Translations under genes and position numbers: made by a program
In this document: positions 24,329 to 36,060 of the stretch, piece after piece
How the letters are laid out: each line of letters starts with the position of its first letter
How positions within the stretch are numbered: position 1 is the first letter of the stretch
The notes under the pieces: model-generated
Database searches by the model: none
What the model was told of the DNA's origin: nothing
Seen by the model: the letters and a program-made list of their open reading frames with translations, nothing else
Assembly (NCBI RefSeq): GCF_026914185.1
Contig: NC_070574.1
Location: forward strand, 1,178,501 to 1,242,500
DNA length: 64,000 nucleotides
Origin: Puccinia triticina
Taxonomy: Eukaryota; Basidiomycota; Pucciniomycetes; Pucciniales; Pucciniaceae
Reading direction: 5' to 3'

Positions 24329-25035
24329 TCCGGGCTCTTGAATGTTGCACCATTTCCGGAATCGTAGTGGAATCGTGACTTGGGTTGGGGTGAATCACTG
24401 AGACTCAGACCGATCTTCCCCAAAGCTGCCAAAGGTGGCGTTCTCACTATCAACCACAAACTGATTGTCGAATGGGCCTCCTGTGGAGGCGCGGTGGATT
24501 TTGCAAACCAGCAAACATACCACACCAATTTCTTTGTGGAATGGAGTTACCCATTGGGAGACCCATTTGGGGCAGCGTCGCGTAGAGGCGCGGTACATGG
24601 GGTGGATGGAAACAGAGAAATAAACTCGTGGAATGGAATTACCCATTGGAAGACCCATTAGGGGCAGCACCTGAGGGGCAGCATCGCGTAAATCATAAAG
24701 ACCAAGGCTCGCAGGCATCCTAAACAGATGAACCCATCCAGTTTGATGGTAGTTTGAAATCAGTGAACTTAAATGCTGGGCTTCTGCCCAGTGCATCAGC
24801 CTGATCGGAGGTTCCAATTGCCGGCGTGGATGATGTGCTCAGCTATCACACCCCAGCCACTAATCTGGTGACTGCAGCGGGGTGGTGATCATCACGCAGC
24901 CAGTGTATAAAGGCATCTGCTTGTGTGGGAGTTCTGCCCCCCAGACCCTTCCGATTTCACCGCTGCGCAACAAGCACATTTCTTCCCTTTCAACGTACAT
25001 ACTTCAATCATCCTCATTCGAACACCACCTGCAAG
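24329..25035. promoter_or_regulatory. Divergent promoter region between transposase and the 25036 gene
   Basis: 700 bp separate two head-to-head genes. A TATA-like TATAAA lies at about 24906-24911, 130 bp before the plus-strand ATG. It also contains a diverged direct repeat (ACCCATTGGGAGACCCATTT near 24550, related copy near 24640). Confidence 0.45.
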
Positions 25036-25890
25036 ATGTCCTCATCCAGCCAGTCTAACGATGAAGCGCAAAACTCACGCCAAACGCCTCAACAGGCCAG
25101 CCGTGCGGAATCACGTTCGTCTTCTCGCTCTGCATTGAATCATTCTAATGCGCGAAGACACCGGGCTAGTCGTGGTGCCCCCTATGCGCCGCCTCTGCGA
25201 GGTTCGCAAGCAAATCCTGATCGGACTCAAGGATTGGCCGATGGGCCCGCAAGGCCTGGTGAGTCCAAATTCCAGAATAGTTGCTCAAGTTTTCGTCATT
25301 AACTCCATTTTATAGCTCATTTGCCGCCAGGTCATGCACAGGAAAGCCCTGTAAGGTGACCGGTTGGAACCACCACAAACTATGGGGGCCCGCGCGGGGG
25401 TGTTAGCCGACCTTGGCCTCCGTCAATAGTACCATTCGAAGTAGATGAGGAGCACCTCAGTGAGAATTTCACCGATAACATGGGCCGCACATATAACCTA
25501 CGTGCACCATACACTGAGTTTTCCAAGGAACTGATTCAGGTTCATTCTCTAGTAACCTATCTGCATTCAAGAAACAACCCAGCTGACCTTTTGCGTACCT
25601 TTAGATCCCCAGACCGCGACAATATGCCATTTTGCTGTATTCAATTCTATCTGTGAGACAGTCAGTTGAGTCGCTCATTCACTCCCGGGACATGGCCCTT
25701 TTGGCAACTCTGACGGCGGCCTCATTGTCGGTACAGGCGCGGTTGTTTTCCTATTCACGTCACCTTTGGGTGGGTCTTCCTGCCTCTTTGAGTTTGATGT
25801 GCTGTCAACAGTTGACTTTCTTTCTGTAGGCCTTTGTCCAGAACCGTGCAAAGGAAATCCTTATGGATCCTTTTTTGGAGGTGTACTCAT
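25036..25890 (+). pseudogene. Five-prime half of an eight-exon gene interrupted by a nested retrotransposon cluster
   Basis: Exons are 25036-25258, 25316-25355, 25407-25539, 25605-25730 and the first 61 nt of exon 5 (25830-25890). Phases are 1, 2, 0, 0. It begins MSSSSQSNDEAQNSRQ with a Ser/Gln/Arg-rich, probably disordered N-terminus, then a segment containing VPFEVDEEHLSENFTDN. The next exon is helical (LYSILSVRQSVESLIHSRD). The copia 5' LTR starts at 25891 in the middle of exon 5. The 3' half resumes at 47405 after one TSD copy. With 61 + 50 nt, exon 5 is 111 nt (37 codons), so phase is exactly preserved across the insertion. Predicted uninterrupted length is 351 aa. I recognise no domain. 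It lies divergent to a transposase and could be a transposon companion gene or an unrelated fungal gene. Confidence 0.7.
25886..25890 (+). repeat. Target site duplication CTCAT, left copy of copia element 1
   Basis: CTCAT directly precedes the 5' LTR; the matching copy is at 47400-47404. Confidence 0.9.
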
Positions 25891-26322
25891 TGTTGAGTGT
25901 AATTTGATGAAAACTAGTTTTGCATATTCAATTTCATGTGTACACGTGGAGAGTACAACTTGAAGTTCAAGCGCTCTGTGAAAATCTTTTTTCTTGCCTT
26001 CTTGGTTTCCGTTTTACCATCGAGTCACTTTTGGGACGTTCTCACGCTTCAATCCCTCAAGACTCAAGAAGGCCGAATTAAAGGAGAATCATCGTTCAGA
26101 TCCAGAATCTGAAGACAGTAGCGTTTCAGGAGGAGTTTAATCAGAACATACAGTTGGAGTCTCAGCTTTTGTTGTTTCTAGTTGTTGTCTTGTTATCAAA
26201 GTTCTCGTCATCGTTGTGTTCAGTTTCTCAGTAAAGATAACTTCTTTATCCTTCTACAAAATACTACTACTGGCTGAAAATAAAAATACAATTTGCAACA
26301 AAGAGTTTGATTAAATACCACA
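25891..26322 (+). repeat. 5' LTR of copia element 1
   Basis: 432 bp, begins TGTTGAGTGTAATTTGATGA and ends ACCACA. Compared by eye, it differs from the 3' LTR at one position (TCTTGCC versus TCTCGCC). Confidence 0.92.
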
Positions 26323-26334
26323 TGGTAGCGAGAG
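26323..26334 (+). promoter_or_regulatory. Primer-binding site of copia element 1
   Basis: TGGTAGCGAGAG directly abuts the 5' LTR. It is complementary to a 3' end reading GCUACCA, as in fungal initiator tRNA-Met. Confidence 0.7.
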
Positions 26335-26408
26335 TCATCTCTTGAATTGTATTCAGCTCAGAGTTAGAAAAGAAGGATCAAACGTGAACTGAACATTAGG
26401 TCTGCATT

Positions 26409-27288
26409 ATGGCGGACGAGTCTGATTCATCGAGCGATAATTGATCATCCATTCGTGTCGATAAACTTACATTGAATAATTGGGTTCAATGGAAGTCGAG
26501 GTTTACTTTGTATCTCAAACGACATGATCTTCAAGACTTGCTAAGCCGGAAATGGATCGAAGACGAAAAGAACTCAAAGACATACAACAAGAAGAACAAT
26601 AAGGCGCTTGATGCACTATATGGAGCAGTTAGTAAGGAACTTCATAACGAGATCCTTGAAAATGATACATCGTTCCTAGACGCATGGGACGCGCTAGCTT
26701 CAGCTTGTGGTCAAAATTCGGTTATTACTACTTGCACGGCGTACAAAAAGGTCCATTCAATGAAATACCAACCAGGAACGTCGTTAACTGATCATATAAC
26801 TGCATTCAAAAGTGCTTATACTCGGCTTTCAGACATAACAGCGAATCATTTGCAAGAATTCGGCACGGTTACGTCGTTTATGGCAGCAGCCTTGTTTCTT
26901 GACAGCTTGGAAAACGACTCCAACATGGCTCCATTGATTCAAACATGCTATGATATTCAACCGTTTAATCTGAAGAATGTAACGGATCGTATCTTAATTG
27001 AAGCTATGCGTTGAAAACATCGTACAGAGTCTCAAGACAATGTTATGTTTGCCTCATCGTCAAATCCGTCTTCAAAATCAAACAAGAAGAAGTCGAAGTC
27101 GTCGAATGGGCCCAAGCCTAAAGCTGTAGCTCCAACCCTTAATAACGCTAGTCAAACATCTGCTAGTAAGGGTAAAACTTTGAATATGCCGTCAAGCGCC
27201 AAGTCAACATCATCTGATTCAGTTGAAAATCGCATTCAGAAAATTGAACAATCAGTAAGCGATCTTACCGACTTAATGAAGAAATTTG
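26409..27288 (+). pseudogene. gag: copia element 1 gag fragment
   Basis: ATG at 26409 opens MADESDSSSD, then TGA at 26442. The same frame continues through LNNWVQWKSRFTLYLKRHDL, the copia-type gag (UBN2-like) domain, to a second TGA at 27012-27014. Element 2 encodes Arg at both positions (KRSSIRV, LRRNNR), which points to CGA to TGA changes. The fragment ends where element 2 begins, at the codons for KKF. No CCHC zinc knuckle is visible. Confidence 0.85.
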
Positions 27289-27956
27289 TGTAATGATTCG
27301 TCAAGTCACTCTTTATTGTAAATCGTAATTTATTTCGGCCAGTAGTAGTAGTAGAAAGACTAGACATGATATGAGAAAGATTTAACAATAAGTGAAAGAG
27401 TTCAAAAGCAATGAAGAACAAATAAACCAAAGGAAACTCTACTAACAGAATAAAGAAGCAATCTTTACAGGTAAACTGAACACAATCAACGATAACGAAG
27501 AACAATCAAACTAGAACACAAAACCAAACTGAAAGAAAACAAACTGTTTAGCACTAAGATAAAACAAGCATAAAACAAGGATGAATAACAGAAACCAACG
27601 CTGTGACTCCTTGAGCTTGATATATTCTCCTCCTAAACCGATCCTGTTTTTCAGTTCTTGACGCTAGCTGAATTTTTTTTCTTTCGAAAAATGTGATTGT
27701 GAGTGTTTGACTGGTTGAACTGATTGATACTTGATTTTACCTGAGTAGCTAATCCTTCAATGCAATGGCTTTCAAACCGACTAGATCGAGTATACCGTGT
27801 GGAAAATTTGAACGACCAGTTGACAAGACACGCGAGACCGAGAAAGCAAGAGAAAAAGAACTTTTCCGAGTTTGAAGCGAAGTCTACAAGTGCGTCCACG
27901 TGTACACACAATATTGCATATGCACTATGCATTGTGTTCATAAATTACACTCAACA
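27289..27956 (-). repeat. 3' LTR of copia element 2
   Basis: 668 bp. By eye it differs at five positions from the right-hand copy (32433-33100), about 0.75 percent. Confidence 0.9.
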
Positions 27957-27963
27957 CTCCTCC

Positions 27964-30900
27964 TTAATTTGAGGACACAAGGTTTAATTGTTTTACCGCA
28001 ATTGCCGCTTTGATGAAACCCAATAATTTTGTCAGAATATCCGCAATCATATCATTTGTGGATATGTCTTCAATCTTGAGCTGATTCTTTGCCACAATGT
28101 CCCGCAAGTATTGGTACCGGATTTCAATGTGTTTAGAGTTTTCAGATAAACGAAGTTCTTTGCTGATAATTACCGCTCCTGAGTTGTCATTTTTTATGCA
28201 CGGAACACCAACCGGAACCTTCATGTTGACTAAAAGATTTTTCATCCAGCAAATTTGTTTTGCACACACATTGATGGCGATGAATTCAGCTTCCGTTGTT
28301 GATTGCGCCACAATCGACTGTTTTTTAGATTTCCAACAGACCACATTTCCTTGAAACGTAACAACATAGCCCGTGGTCGATTTTTTGTCAGGACTAGACA
28401 TAGCAAAGTCGGCATCCGCATACCCGATAAGTTCGCGAGGAGATCCACGAGCTTTCAACTCAATACCAGGATTTTTTGTTCCTTTGATATAACGCAAAAG
28501 ATGTTTCACTAGGCTCCAATGATGTTGAGTCGGTTTTGACGAGTATTGAGACAAAATATTTGTGGCGAAAGCAATGTCCGGGCGCGTATGTATGGCTAGA
28601 TAATTAATGTAACCCATAGCCTTTTGCATGATTGAGGCGTCAAACGGCGTAGATTCTAGTTGCACTTGATGTAACGCGTTAGTTGGAAAAGGGGTTTTGA
28701 CAGAATTAGCATTTTCCATGTTGAACACTCGAAGAATCTTCTCGGCATACGCCTGATGATGCAAAACAACCGAATTAGTTTTCCACTCCAGCGTATAGCC
28801 CAGATGCTGGCTTGGTCTTTCTTTTACTTTAATCTTATACGATTTTTCAAGTTTTGATAGAAAGGATGTGATCAGGGACTTAGTTTGACCTACAATCAGG
28901 CCATCGTCCACATACATATGTAGAAATAATGTCCGATCGGCATTGAAGAACAACGCATCATCCATTATTGACGGAGTAAGACCAAGTGAATGCAACGTAT
29001 CGGTGAGATGTTTTTTCCACATTCGAGGAGCTTGCTTCATTCCGTAAAGCGACTTGTTCAATTTCCATACCCAGTTTTCTTTGCCTTCAACTTCAAAACC
29101 CAAGACTTTTCAAACATATACATCAGCATCCATCTCACCGTGCAGAAACGCAGTTTCGACGTCGAACTGATAAACCTCCCATTTGTACGTCACCGCAATG
29201 GATGGAAGGATTTTGAACATTTCAATACGACCAACCAAAGCATACGTTAGATAATAATGCTTGTTTGGTTCTTGATGATTACCGAAACCAACCCAGCGCG
29301 CTTTGTACCGTATGACTTCATTGGCTTCATTTAGCTTTCGACAAAGAACCCACATTCCTCCAATAATTTTTTCCTTTTTTGGCGGTGGAACCAGATCTCC
29401 AGTGATATGAGCAAGCTGAGAAGCATGTTCATTCGTCATGGCTTCAATCCACAAGGGTTTCTCTTTGGGACTCGCCAGTGCATCCGCCACCGTTACTTCC
29501 TGAACTAAGTTGACAACATCCGGTTGCTGATCCATAGTCATTGTCGAATTTTGAGTAGGGCGTCGCTTGGTTGAAACAATATTTGAGACATCAATATTTC
29601 CGCGAATTTCCTTTGATGGTTTATCCGAAGTCCATTCCCAACTCGGCTTCAATCGGTCAAGAACCTTCTCAGAGAGTTTAAAGTGTTGACCTTGATTAGG
29701 ATGTGCATCAGCCGAGTCCGCAACATGATTCGGACGAACAGTATCATTTGTTTGTATTTGTTGCGCTGCTTTTTCAGCCCTCAGCTGTTGTCGACGACGT
29801 AACCACGCTGATTTAGTTGCCTCCAAAACATCCGAATCCTCATCACTATTGGTATGTCGCTCCAAACTATTTAGCCCGGCGCCATGCTCCTGATCATTAT
29901 CATCATCTTCGGACTGAGACTCATCAGATGATTCGGATGACGAAGCAGAAGTTGAATGTTTGCTTTCTTCAGATGCTGATGACTTGGATGAAATATATTT
30001 GCCTGGAAGTCTAGCTATCAGTCGAGGAAGACGACTTTGCGATTCAGCAATGATTTTTGGAAGAGACTTTAGATCTTTGGTTGGTTGAACCTTCGTTGAA
30101 TTGACCTGGATTGAAGGAACTACATAGTCACGGCTAATTACCACTCGATGCAAAACTGAATCATAAAACCTAGTCGCATCCGAAAAAGGTTCAAAACCGA
30201 GGAATTGAAGTTCAACTCCTTTTGGTTGGAGCTTGAGTGAATCGGACCGATGAACCACCACCCGTGCACCAAATGGAATCAACGGCATATTTGTGCGATC
30301 CGGTTCAATCAGGGCATTCGCTTTGGCTAGTGCTGAAGTTGGTGAGATCCAATTTATTGATGAATGTGGCAAAACGTTCAGTAAAGTTGACGCATGCGAC
30401 GCTGCTTCATGCCACATAGATTGTGGAATCTGAGACTGCAATAACATGCATCTCATCTTCTCAAGCAAAACCCCGTTAAATCGCTCCGAAACGCCGTTTG
30501 TCTGTGGACAATTTGCTGGCCCGCGTTCAATTGAAATTCCGAGTTCTTGAATTTTGTTCAGAAATTTTGTTGAACTAAACTCGCCGCCTCGATCGCTGTG
30601 TAAGTAAGCTGGTACACGTTGCACTTTGTTATTTAATTCCTCAAAAAACGACAGCAATTTGACTTCAGACTCAGACTTTGCTTTTAGCATATAGATTCGA
30701 TTAAACCGAGTTGCATCGTCAATGACTACCAAGATATACCAATAGCCCAATTTCGACGGTGGAGATATTTGCAAAACATCCGTGTGCAATCGGTGGAACG
30801 GCAAACTTGATGATGGAAGTTTACGTGAGTGAGGAGTTCGATGAATCTTTCCTTTGACGCATATTTCACAATCTTTAGCCTTTGTTGATGAACTTGATGA

Positions 30901-32358
30901 AATGTGATTATCCCGACAAAAGATTTCAACATATTTATCCGAGGCGTGACCAAGACCAAAATGCCAATCAAATTCACTCGGAATCTTCATGTTTACAACA
31001 CAAATGTATTCGGATATTGGAGACATGAAGAGTTTTCCAATGCGCGGAAACGTCGCAACAATCTTTTCACCGCCTTTGATCAAGAATTGATCTGTTTTGA
31101 AATGCGGTTTTAAACCGTGATCGATAAGTTGAGTCGCAGATATTATGTTTGCGCATCCGTTCGGGACATGAAAAACCGGGTTGATAAAGTAATTGCCTAC
31201 TTTCAGTGTTCCAACGTGCGTGGCTTCAATCGGAGATGAAAACGTATTCATAAAATGATTTGTCAAAGGTTGAAAATCTGTTAATAACTCCAGATTTATC
31301 ACACATGACTGAGTTGCGCCTGTGTCAAACACTAAGAACCGAGAGAAGTACTCTTTTGAAGCTTGTTGAATAGTACCGACAAAGAAATTTGACCTATCGG
31401 AATCGACTTCAAATGGACCACGAGCTGAATCGGAGGTTTCGTGAGTACCATGCACCATTCCAAGCATGTTGGTAGATGCAAACTTCTTCATAAGTTCCGT
31501 TAAGTCACTAACTGAACGTTCAATCTTGTCTATACGGTTTTTGACTGAATCTCCTCCACTAGACTTCAAAGTAGATTGGTTTACCGGTGCTTTAGACTTA
31601 TTCATCGATGATTGACCAGCATTGTTAATTGTTGGAGCCACAGCTTTGGGCTTCGGCGTATTTGTGCTCTTTGACTTCTTCTTATTTGACTTGGACCCGC
31701 TATGACTTGATGAAGTAAACATAACCTTCTCCTGAGAATCTGCTCGATTATTTCTTCGGAGACCTTCAATTAAAATTCGGTCGGTAACATTCTTCAACGT
31801 AAATGGTTTAATGTCATAACAGGTTTGAACTAAAGAAGCCATTTCAGTATCCGTCTCCAAGCTATCCAGAAATAACGCAGCGGCCATAAACGACGTAACC
31901 GTTCCGAATTCTTGCATATGGTTTGCAGTTAAATCAGATAATCGAGTATAAGCGGTTTTAAATGCGGTTATATGTTCGGTTAAAGACGTTCCCGGCTGAA
32001 AACGCATAGAATGAACTTTCTTATATGCGGCACAGGTCGTTATCACCGAATTTTGTCCACACGCCGATGCTAGAGCTTCCCATGCGTCCAGAAACGAAGT
32101 ATCATTGTCGAGGATCTCATTGTGTAGATCTTTACTGACTGCGCCATACAACGAATCCAGAGCTTTGATGTTCTTTTTCTTGTAAGACTTTGCGTTCTTC
32201 TCATCTTCAACCCATTTTCGATCAAGCAACTCCTCGAGATTGTGACGCTTGAGGTACAGGATAAATCGAGATTTCCATTGTACCCAGTTGCCTAGAGTTA
32301 GCTTGTCTACTCGAATTGAAGAACGTTTGTCGCTAGACGAATCAGAATCATCTGACAT
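27964..32358 (-). pseudogene. gag-pol: copia element 2 gag-pol polyprotein with one in-frame TGA
   Basis: Starts MSDDSDSSSD at 32358. Domains in order: UBN2-type gag (LGNWVQWKSRFILYL); aspartic protease (FLVFDTGATQS); integrase zinc domain (H-x-H then CEICVKGK) and core with HTDVLQI, LHSDRGGEFSS and NGVSERFNGVLLEK. Reverse transcriptase follows, with FDVETAFLHGEMD and YVDDGLIVG, then RNase H with GYADADFAMS and STTEAEFIAI. One TGA at 29112-29110, right after DADVYV, splits the frame into 1082 and about 382 codons. Element 1 has CGA there, so a single C to T change accounts for it. The downstream half is in the same frame and reads on to the polypurine tract. All other catalytic motifs appear intact, so it was active until recently. 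Confidence 0.9.
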
Positions 32359-32432
32359 TGCGATGTTCAGTTTGCGTTTAATTCTCCTCTAACTCTGAGC
32401 CGAAACGATTCAAGAGGTGACTCTCGCTACCA

Positions 32433-33100
32433 TGTAATGATTCGTCAAGTCACTCTTTATTGTAAATCGTAATTTATTTCGGCCAGTAGTAGTAGTAGAA
32501 AGACTAGACATGATATGAGAAAGATTTAACAATAAGTGAAAGAGTTCAAAAGCAATGAAGAATAAATAAACCAAAGGAAACTCTACTAACAGAATAAAGA
32601 AGCAATCTTTACAGGTAAACTGAACACAATCAACGATAGCGAAGAACAATCAAACTAGAACACAAAACCAAACTGAAAGAAAACAAACTGTTTAGCACTA
32701 AGATAAAACAAGCATAAAACAAGGATGAATAACAGAAACCAACGCTGTGACTCCTTGAGCTTGATATATTCTCCTCCTAAACCGATACTGTTTTTCAGTT
32801 CTTGACGCTAGCTGAATTTTTTTTCTTTCGAAAAATGTGATTGTGAGTGTTTGACTGGTTGAACTGATTGATACTTGATTTTACCTGAGTAGCTAATCCT
32901 TCAATGCAATGGCTTTCAAACCGACTAGATCGAGTATACCGTGTGGAAAATTTGAACGACCAGTTGACAAGACACGCGAGACCGAGAAAGCAAGAGAAAA
33001 AGAACTTTTCCGAGTTTGAAGCGAAGTCTACAAGTGCGTCCACGTGTACACACAACATTGCATATGCACTATGCATTTTGTTCATAAATTACACTCAACA
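32433..33100 (-). repeat. 5' LTR of copia element 2
   Basis: 668 bp. In element orientation it begins TGTTGAGTGTAATTTATGAA. The primer-binding site TGGTAGCGAGAG follows immediately on the minus strand (32432-32421), identical to that of element 1. Confidence 0.9.
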
Positions 33101-34331
33101 ATTCGCCTTGTCAAACATGTTAGGAATGGTTCATGACTCTCAACAAGTTGTTAAGTCAACACGTGGTCCATTCAAGGTTGATTCAGATTGTTCAAATTTT
33201 TTTGTCGCTACGGTTCAACATGCGTCTAGAGAATACTTCTCTCGGTTTTTGGTTTTTGACACTGGCGCTACTCAGTCCTGTGTGATCAATCTTGAACTGC
33301 TTACCGATGTACAGCCATTGACGAATCATTTTATGAACACATTCTCATCGCCAATTGAAGCAACTCATGTAGGCACGTTGAAAGTAGGAGATTATTACAT
33401 TAATCCTGTATTTCATGTACCTAACGGATGCGCCAATATCATCTTGGCTTCTCAATTACTCGACCATGGCTTAAAACCCCATTTCAAAACCGATCAATTT
33501 TTGATTAAAGGAGGCGAGAAGATTGTAGCAACTTTTCCACGTATCGGTAAATTATTTATGAGTCCTATCTCCGAGTACATTTGCGTGGTCAATATGAAGA
33601 TTCCGGACGAGTTTGATTGGCACTATGGATTGGGACATGCCTCAGACAAATATGTCGAGTTATTTTGTCGGCACAATAATGTTTCCTCCGGTTTTTCAAC
33701 CAAATCCAAAGATTGTGAAATATGCGTTAAAGGAAAAATTCATCGGACAGCTCACACTCGAAAGCTCCCGTCATCAAGTTTGCCTTTTCATCGATTGCAT
33801 ACGGACGTACTCCAGATTTCACCTCCTTCAAAGCTTGGTTTCCGGTACATACTTGTGGTTATTGACGATGCTACTCGGTTTAACCGGATTTATTTGCTCA
33901 AGGCGAAGTCAGAGTCAGAGACTAAACTGATGGCGTTGTTTGAAGAACTCAAGAACAAAATTCAGCGTGTTCCGGCATATCTTCATAGTGATTGTGGCGG
34001 CGAATTTAGTTCAACGAAGTTCATTGAAAAGCTAAGCGAGTTGGGAATCTCTATGGAACAAGGTCCGGCAAATTCTCCGCAAACCAACGGAGTTGCTGAA
34101 CGATTCAATGGCGTGCTACTGGAAAAAATGAGATGTATGTTATTGCAATCTCAAGTGCCACAATCTATGTGGCATGAAGCAGCTTCTCATGCGTCGACAT
34201 TATTGAATGTTCTCCCTCACTCTTTGATAAACTGGGTGTCGCCAACTTCAGCCTTGGCGAAATCAAATGCACTTATTGAACCAGATCGGACAACGATGCC
34301 ACTTATACCGTTTGGCGCCAAAGTCGTGGTT
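33101..34331 (+). pseudogene. pol: copia element 1 protease-integrase fragment
   Basis: Continues the element 1 frame right after element 2. Protease motif VFDTGATQSC, integrase zinc region CEICVKGKIHRT, then integrase core with LHTDVLQI and LHSDCGGEFSS. The Arg of the usual SDRGGEF is Cys here, a CGT to TGT change. The catalytic Glu region NGVAERFNGVLLEK follows. The frame ends inside KVVV where the gypsy LTR begins. Confidence 0.88.
34327..34331 (+). repeat. Target site duplication TGGTT, left copy of the gypsy element
   Basis: TGGTT precedes the left LTR; the matching copy is at 44650-44654. Confidence 0.9.
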
Positions 34332-35996
34332 TGTCAGCCTACGTGATGCCAAGGATATTATCCTTCTAGCTACACGTGGTGCAAAGCAAAAGATTAGAGT
34401 TATAAAACTCTAAGACAAGGTTATAAGGGTTAATTCCAACGTAATTGTTGGGAATTATGGCGTAAGAATAAGGCAATTTGGGCCAATTTGGGCCAATTTG
34501 ACGTAATAAAATGAATATAATTAATTTTAAAGAGGGGCCTGATAAATCAGGGGTGTTTAATCCCTCTAGAATGAAGAACTGGGGCCTGTAAACAGGTGTG
34601 GTTTAAATCCCAGAAAGAAATGGCAGAGAATCTCAAGAGAAGGGGCTTAAACTTACTAGTGTAAGACCCTAGAGGCACTTGAGGTTCTTCAGGCGTGAAG
34701 TTGGGCAGTTGGAGGCGCTCAGAGGAGGTAATCTTGAGGGCAGGGTGGTTACTGGGCAGCTTCAGGGCGGAAATTGGGGCTAAAAATCACGAAAGTAGGT
34801 ATTTTACCTGGCAAATCACAGGCTAATGAGGCTGTTGAAGGCGGGTAAAATTCTAATAGGTAATGTAAAGCTGGGGAATCTCCTTTTGGGCGGAGAAAGG
34901 GCCCTTTATATAGCCTAGGCAGGCCTCCAGGGGCGCCCAGGGGACATGGGGACACTTGTGGGCGCATTCTGAGGCAATTTGGTTGCGCTAGAAGGCGCTG
35001 TGGGTCGTGGAACCTTGGGGCTTGGATACAAGGGTTGCCAAGGACCTTTTACAGAGGTTCTGCGTGATTTTACACGTGCCTTACACGTCATGGGGGCTGG
35101 TTTGGGGGTTCTGTGACGCTCATTTCCGTGAAAATGTGCCACAGAAGGTACTAGAACTGGCTTCTGTGTACTAGTACACGTGTAAGCAGTGCTTTATACA
35201 TGTTCTGGAGGCGCTTATTGATTGCTCCAGTTCATTTGACCCCTTCTACATATTTACTACAGTTGTAATTTACGTGTAGTGAGGCTTGGGAGAAGCTGGG
35301 GCGCTTTCTAGTGTCTCCTGTGCACGCTGCAAGAGCTCTTTTCAGTCTAGAATGTTTTTATATTGAATGACGTGGTAATTACATCTTGTTTGGTGATTAA
35401 TTACATGTGTACAAGCCCTATAACACATGTAATATTGTTATTGGGGCGTATTCTGGTCCATTCTTACTTATTGGTAACCTGAGCGCTTTGGTTGCGGGCT
35501 AGTTTATGCATTATGCATATATTTACACTAGGAGCGCGGGCTTGAGCTCTAGGCAACAAAGCACGCGGGCTTGGGTGCGCCACGCAACAAATAAAGCTAT
35601 CTTTTGAACTGTACACAACACCTCAGTTACGTCACTGAAAATGGTTGTAAATATATGTACTTATATATATATGTGCATACAAGTGCATCCACGCGGGGCG
35701 TGATGCACTTGCGTAAACTTTGAAGTTAGTTTACACAAGGAAGGGATAATAATTAAGGGTACATGTAAGTGAGGTACCCTAGGTTATTTTACCCGTAGAA
35801 TCAGAATCTTTCTTAATATTTTACTTATTAATTACAAAAAGCTAAGTAATTAATTATTTATAAGTGTTTTTAATGTTTTTTGCGTAGTTTTACATATGTA
35901 AGAGTAATAATGTCTCTTTCATATGTAAAACTACTTTTCATATTTTATTTGTATATTTTTATGTCACGGTGGCTCTGCCATAGTAGCCAGCTGACA
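34332..35996 (-). repeat. 3' LTR of gypsy element 3
   Basis: 1665 bp, TGTCAGCC ... GCTGACA. The polypurine tract on the minus strand is just outside it (AGGGGTAGGGAA at about 36008-35997). The only difference noticed from the other LTR is AAAAAGC versus ACAAAGC near 35837/44490. Confidence 0.92.
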
Positions 35997-36060
35997 TTCC
36001 CTACCCCTAAGATGAGTCTCTGCTCAGAAAAAGAAAGGTCTAGAAAAATTTTTGGCCATC

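Larger units (their letters stand above)
27289..33100 (-). mobile_element. Ty1/copia element 2, nested in element 1
   Basis: 5812 bp in reverse orientation, with 668-bp LTRs at both ends. Flanks are ATTTG (27284-27288) and ATTCG (33101-33105), a 5-bp duplication with one mismatch. It encodes a nearly intact gag-pol interrupted by one stop codon. Its proteins are closely similar to element 1 although the LTRs differ in length, so the two are related subfamilies. Confidence 0.92.

Noticed and set aside
24380..24817. Overlapping frames of 93 and 140 codons
   Set aside because: They lie in the divergent promoter region over a diverged direct repeat, with no domain.
29817..31113. Plus-strand frames inside copia element 2
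   Set aside because: Antisense shadows of the gag-pol frame.
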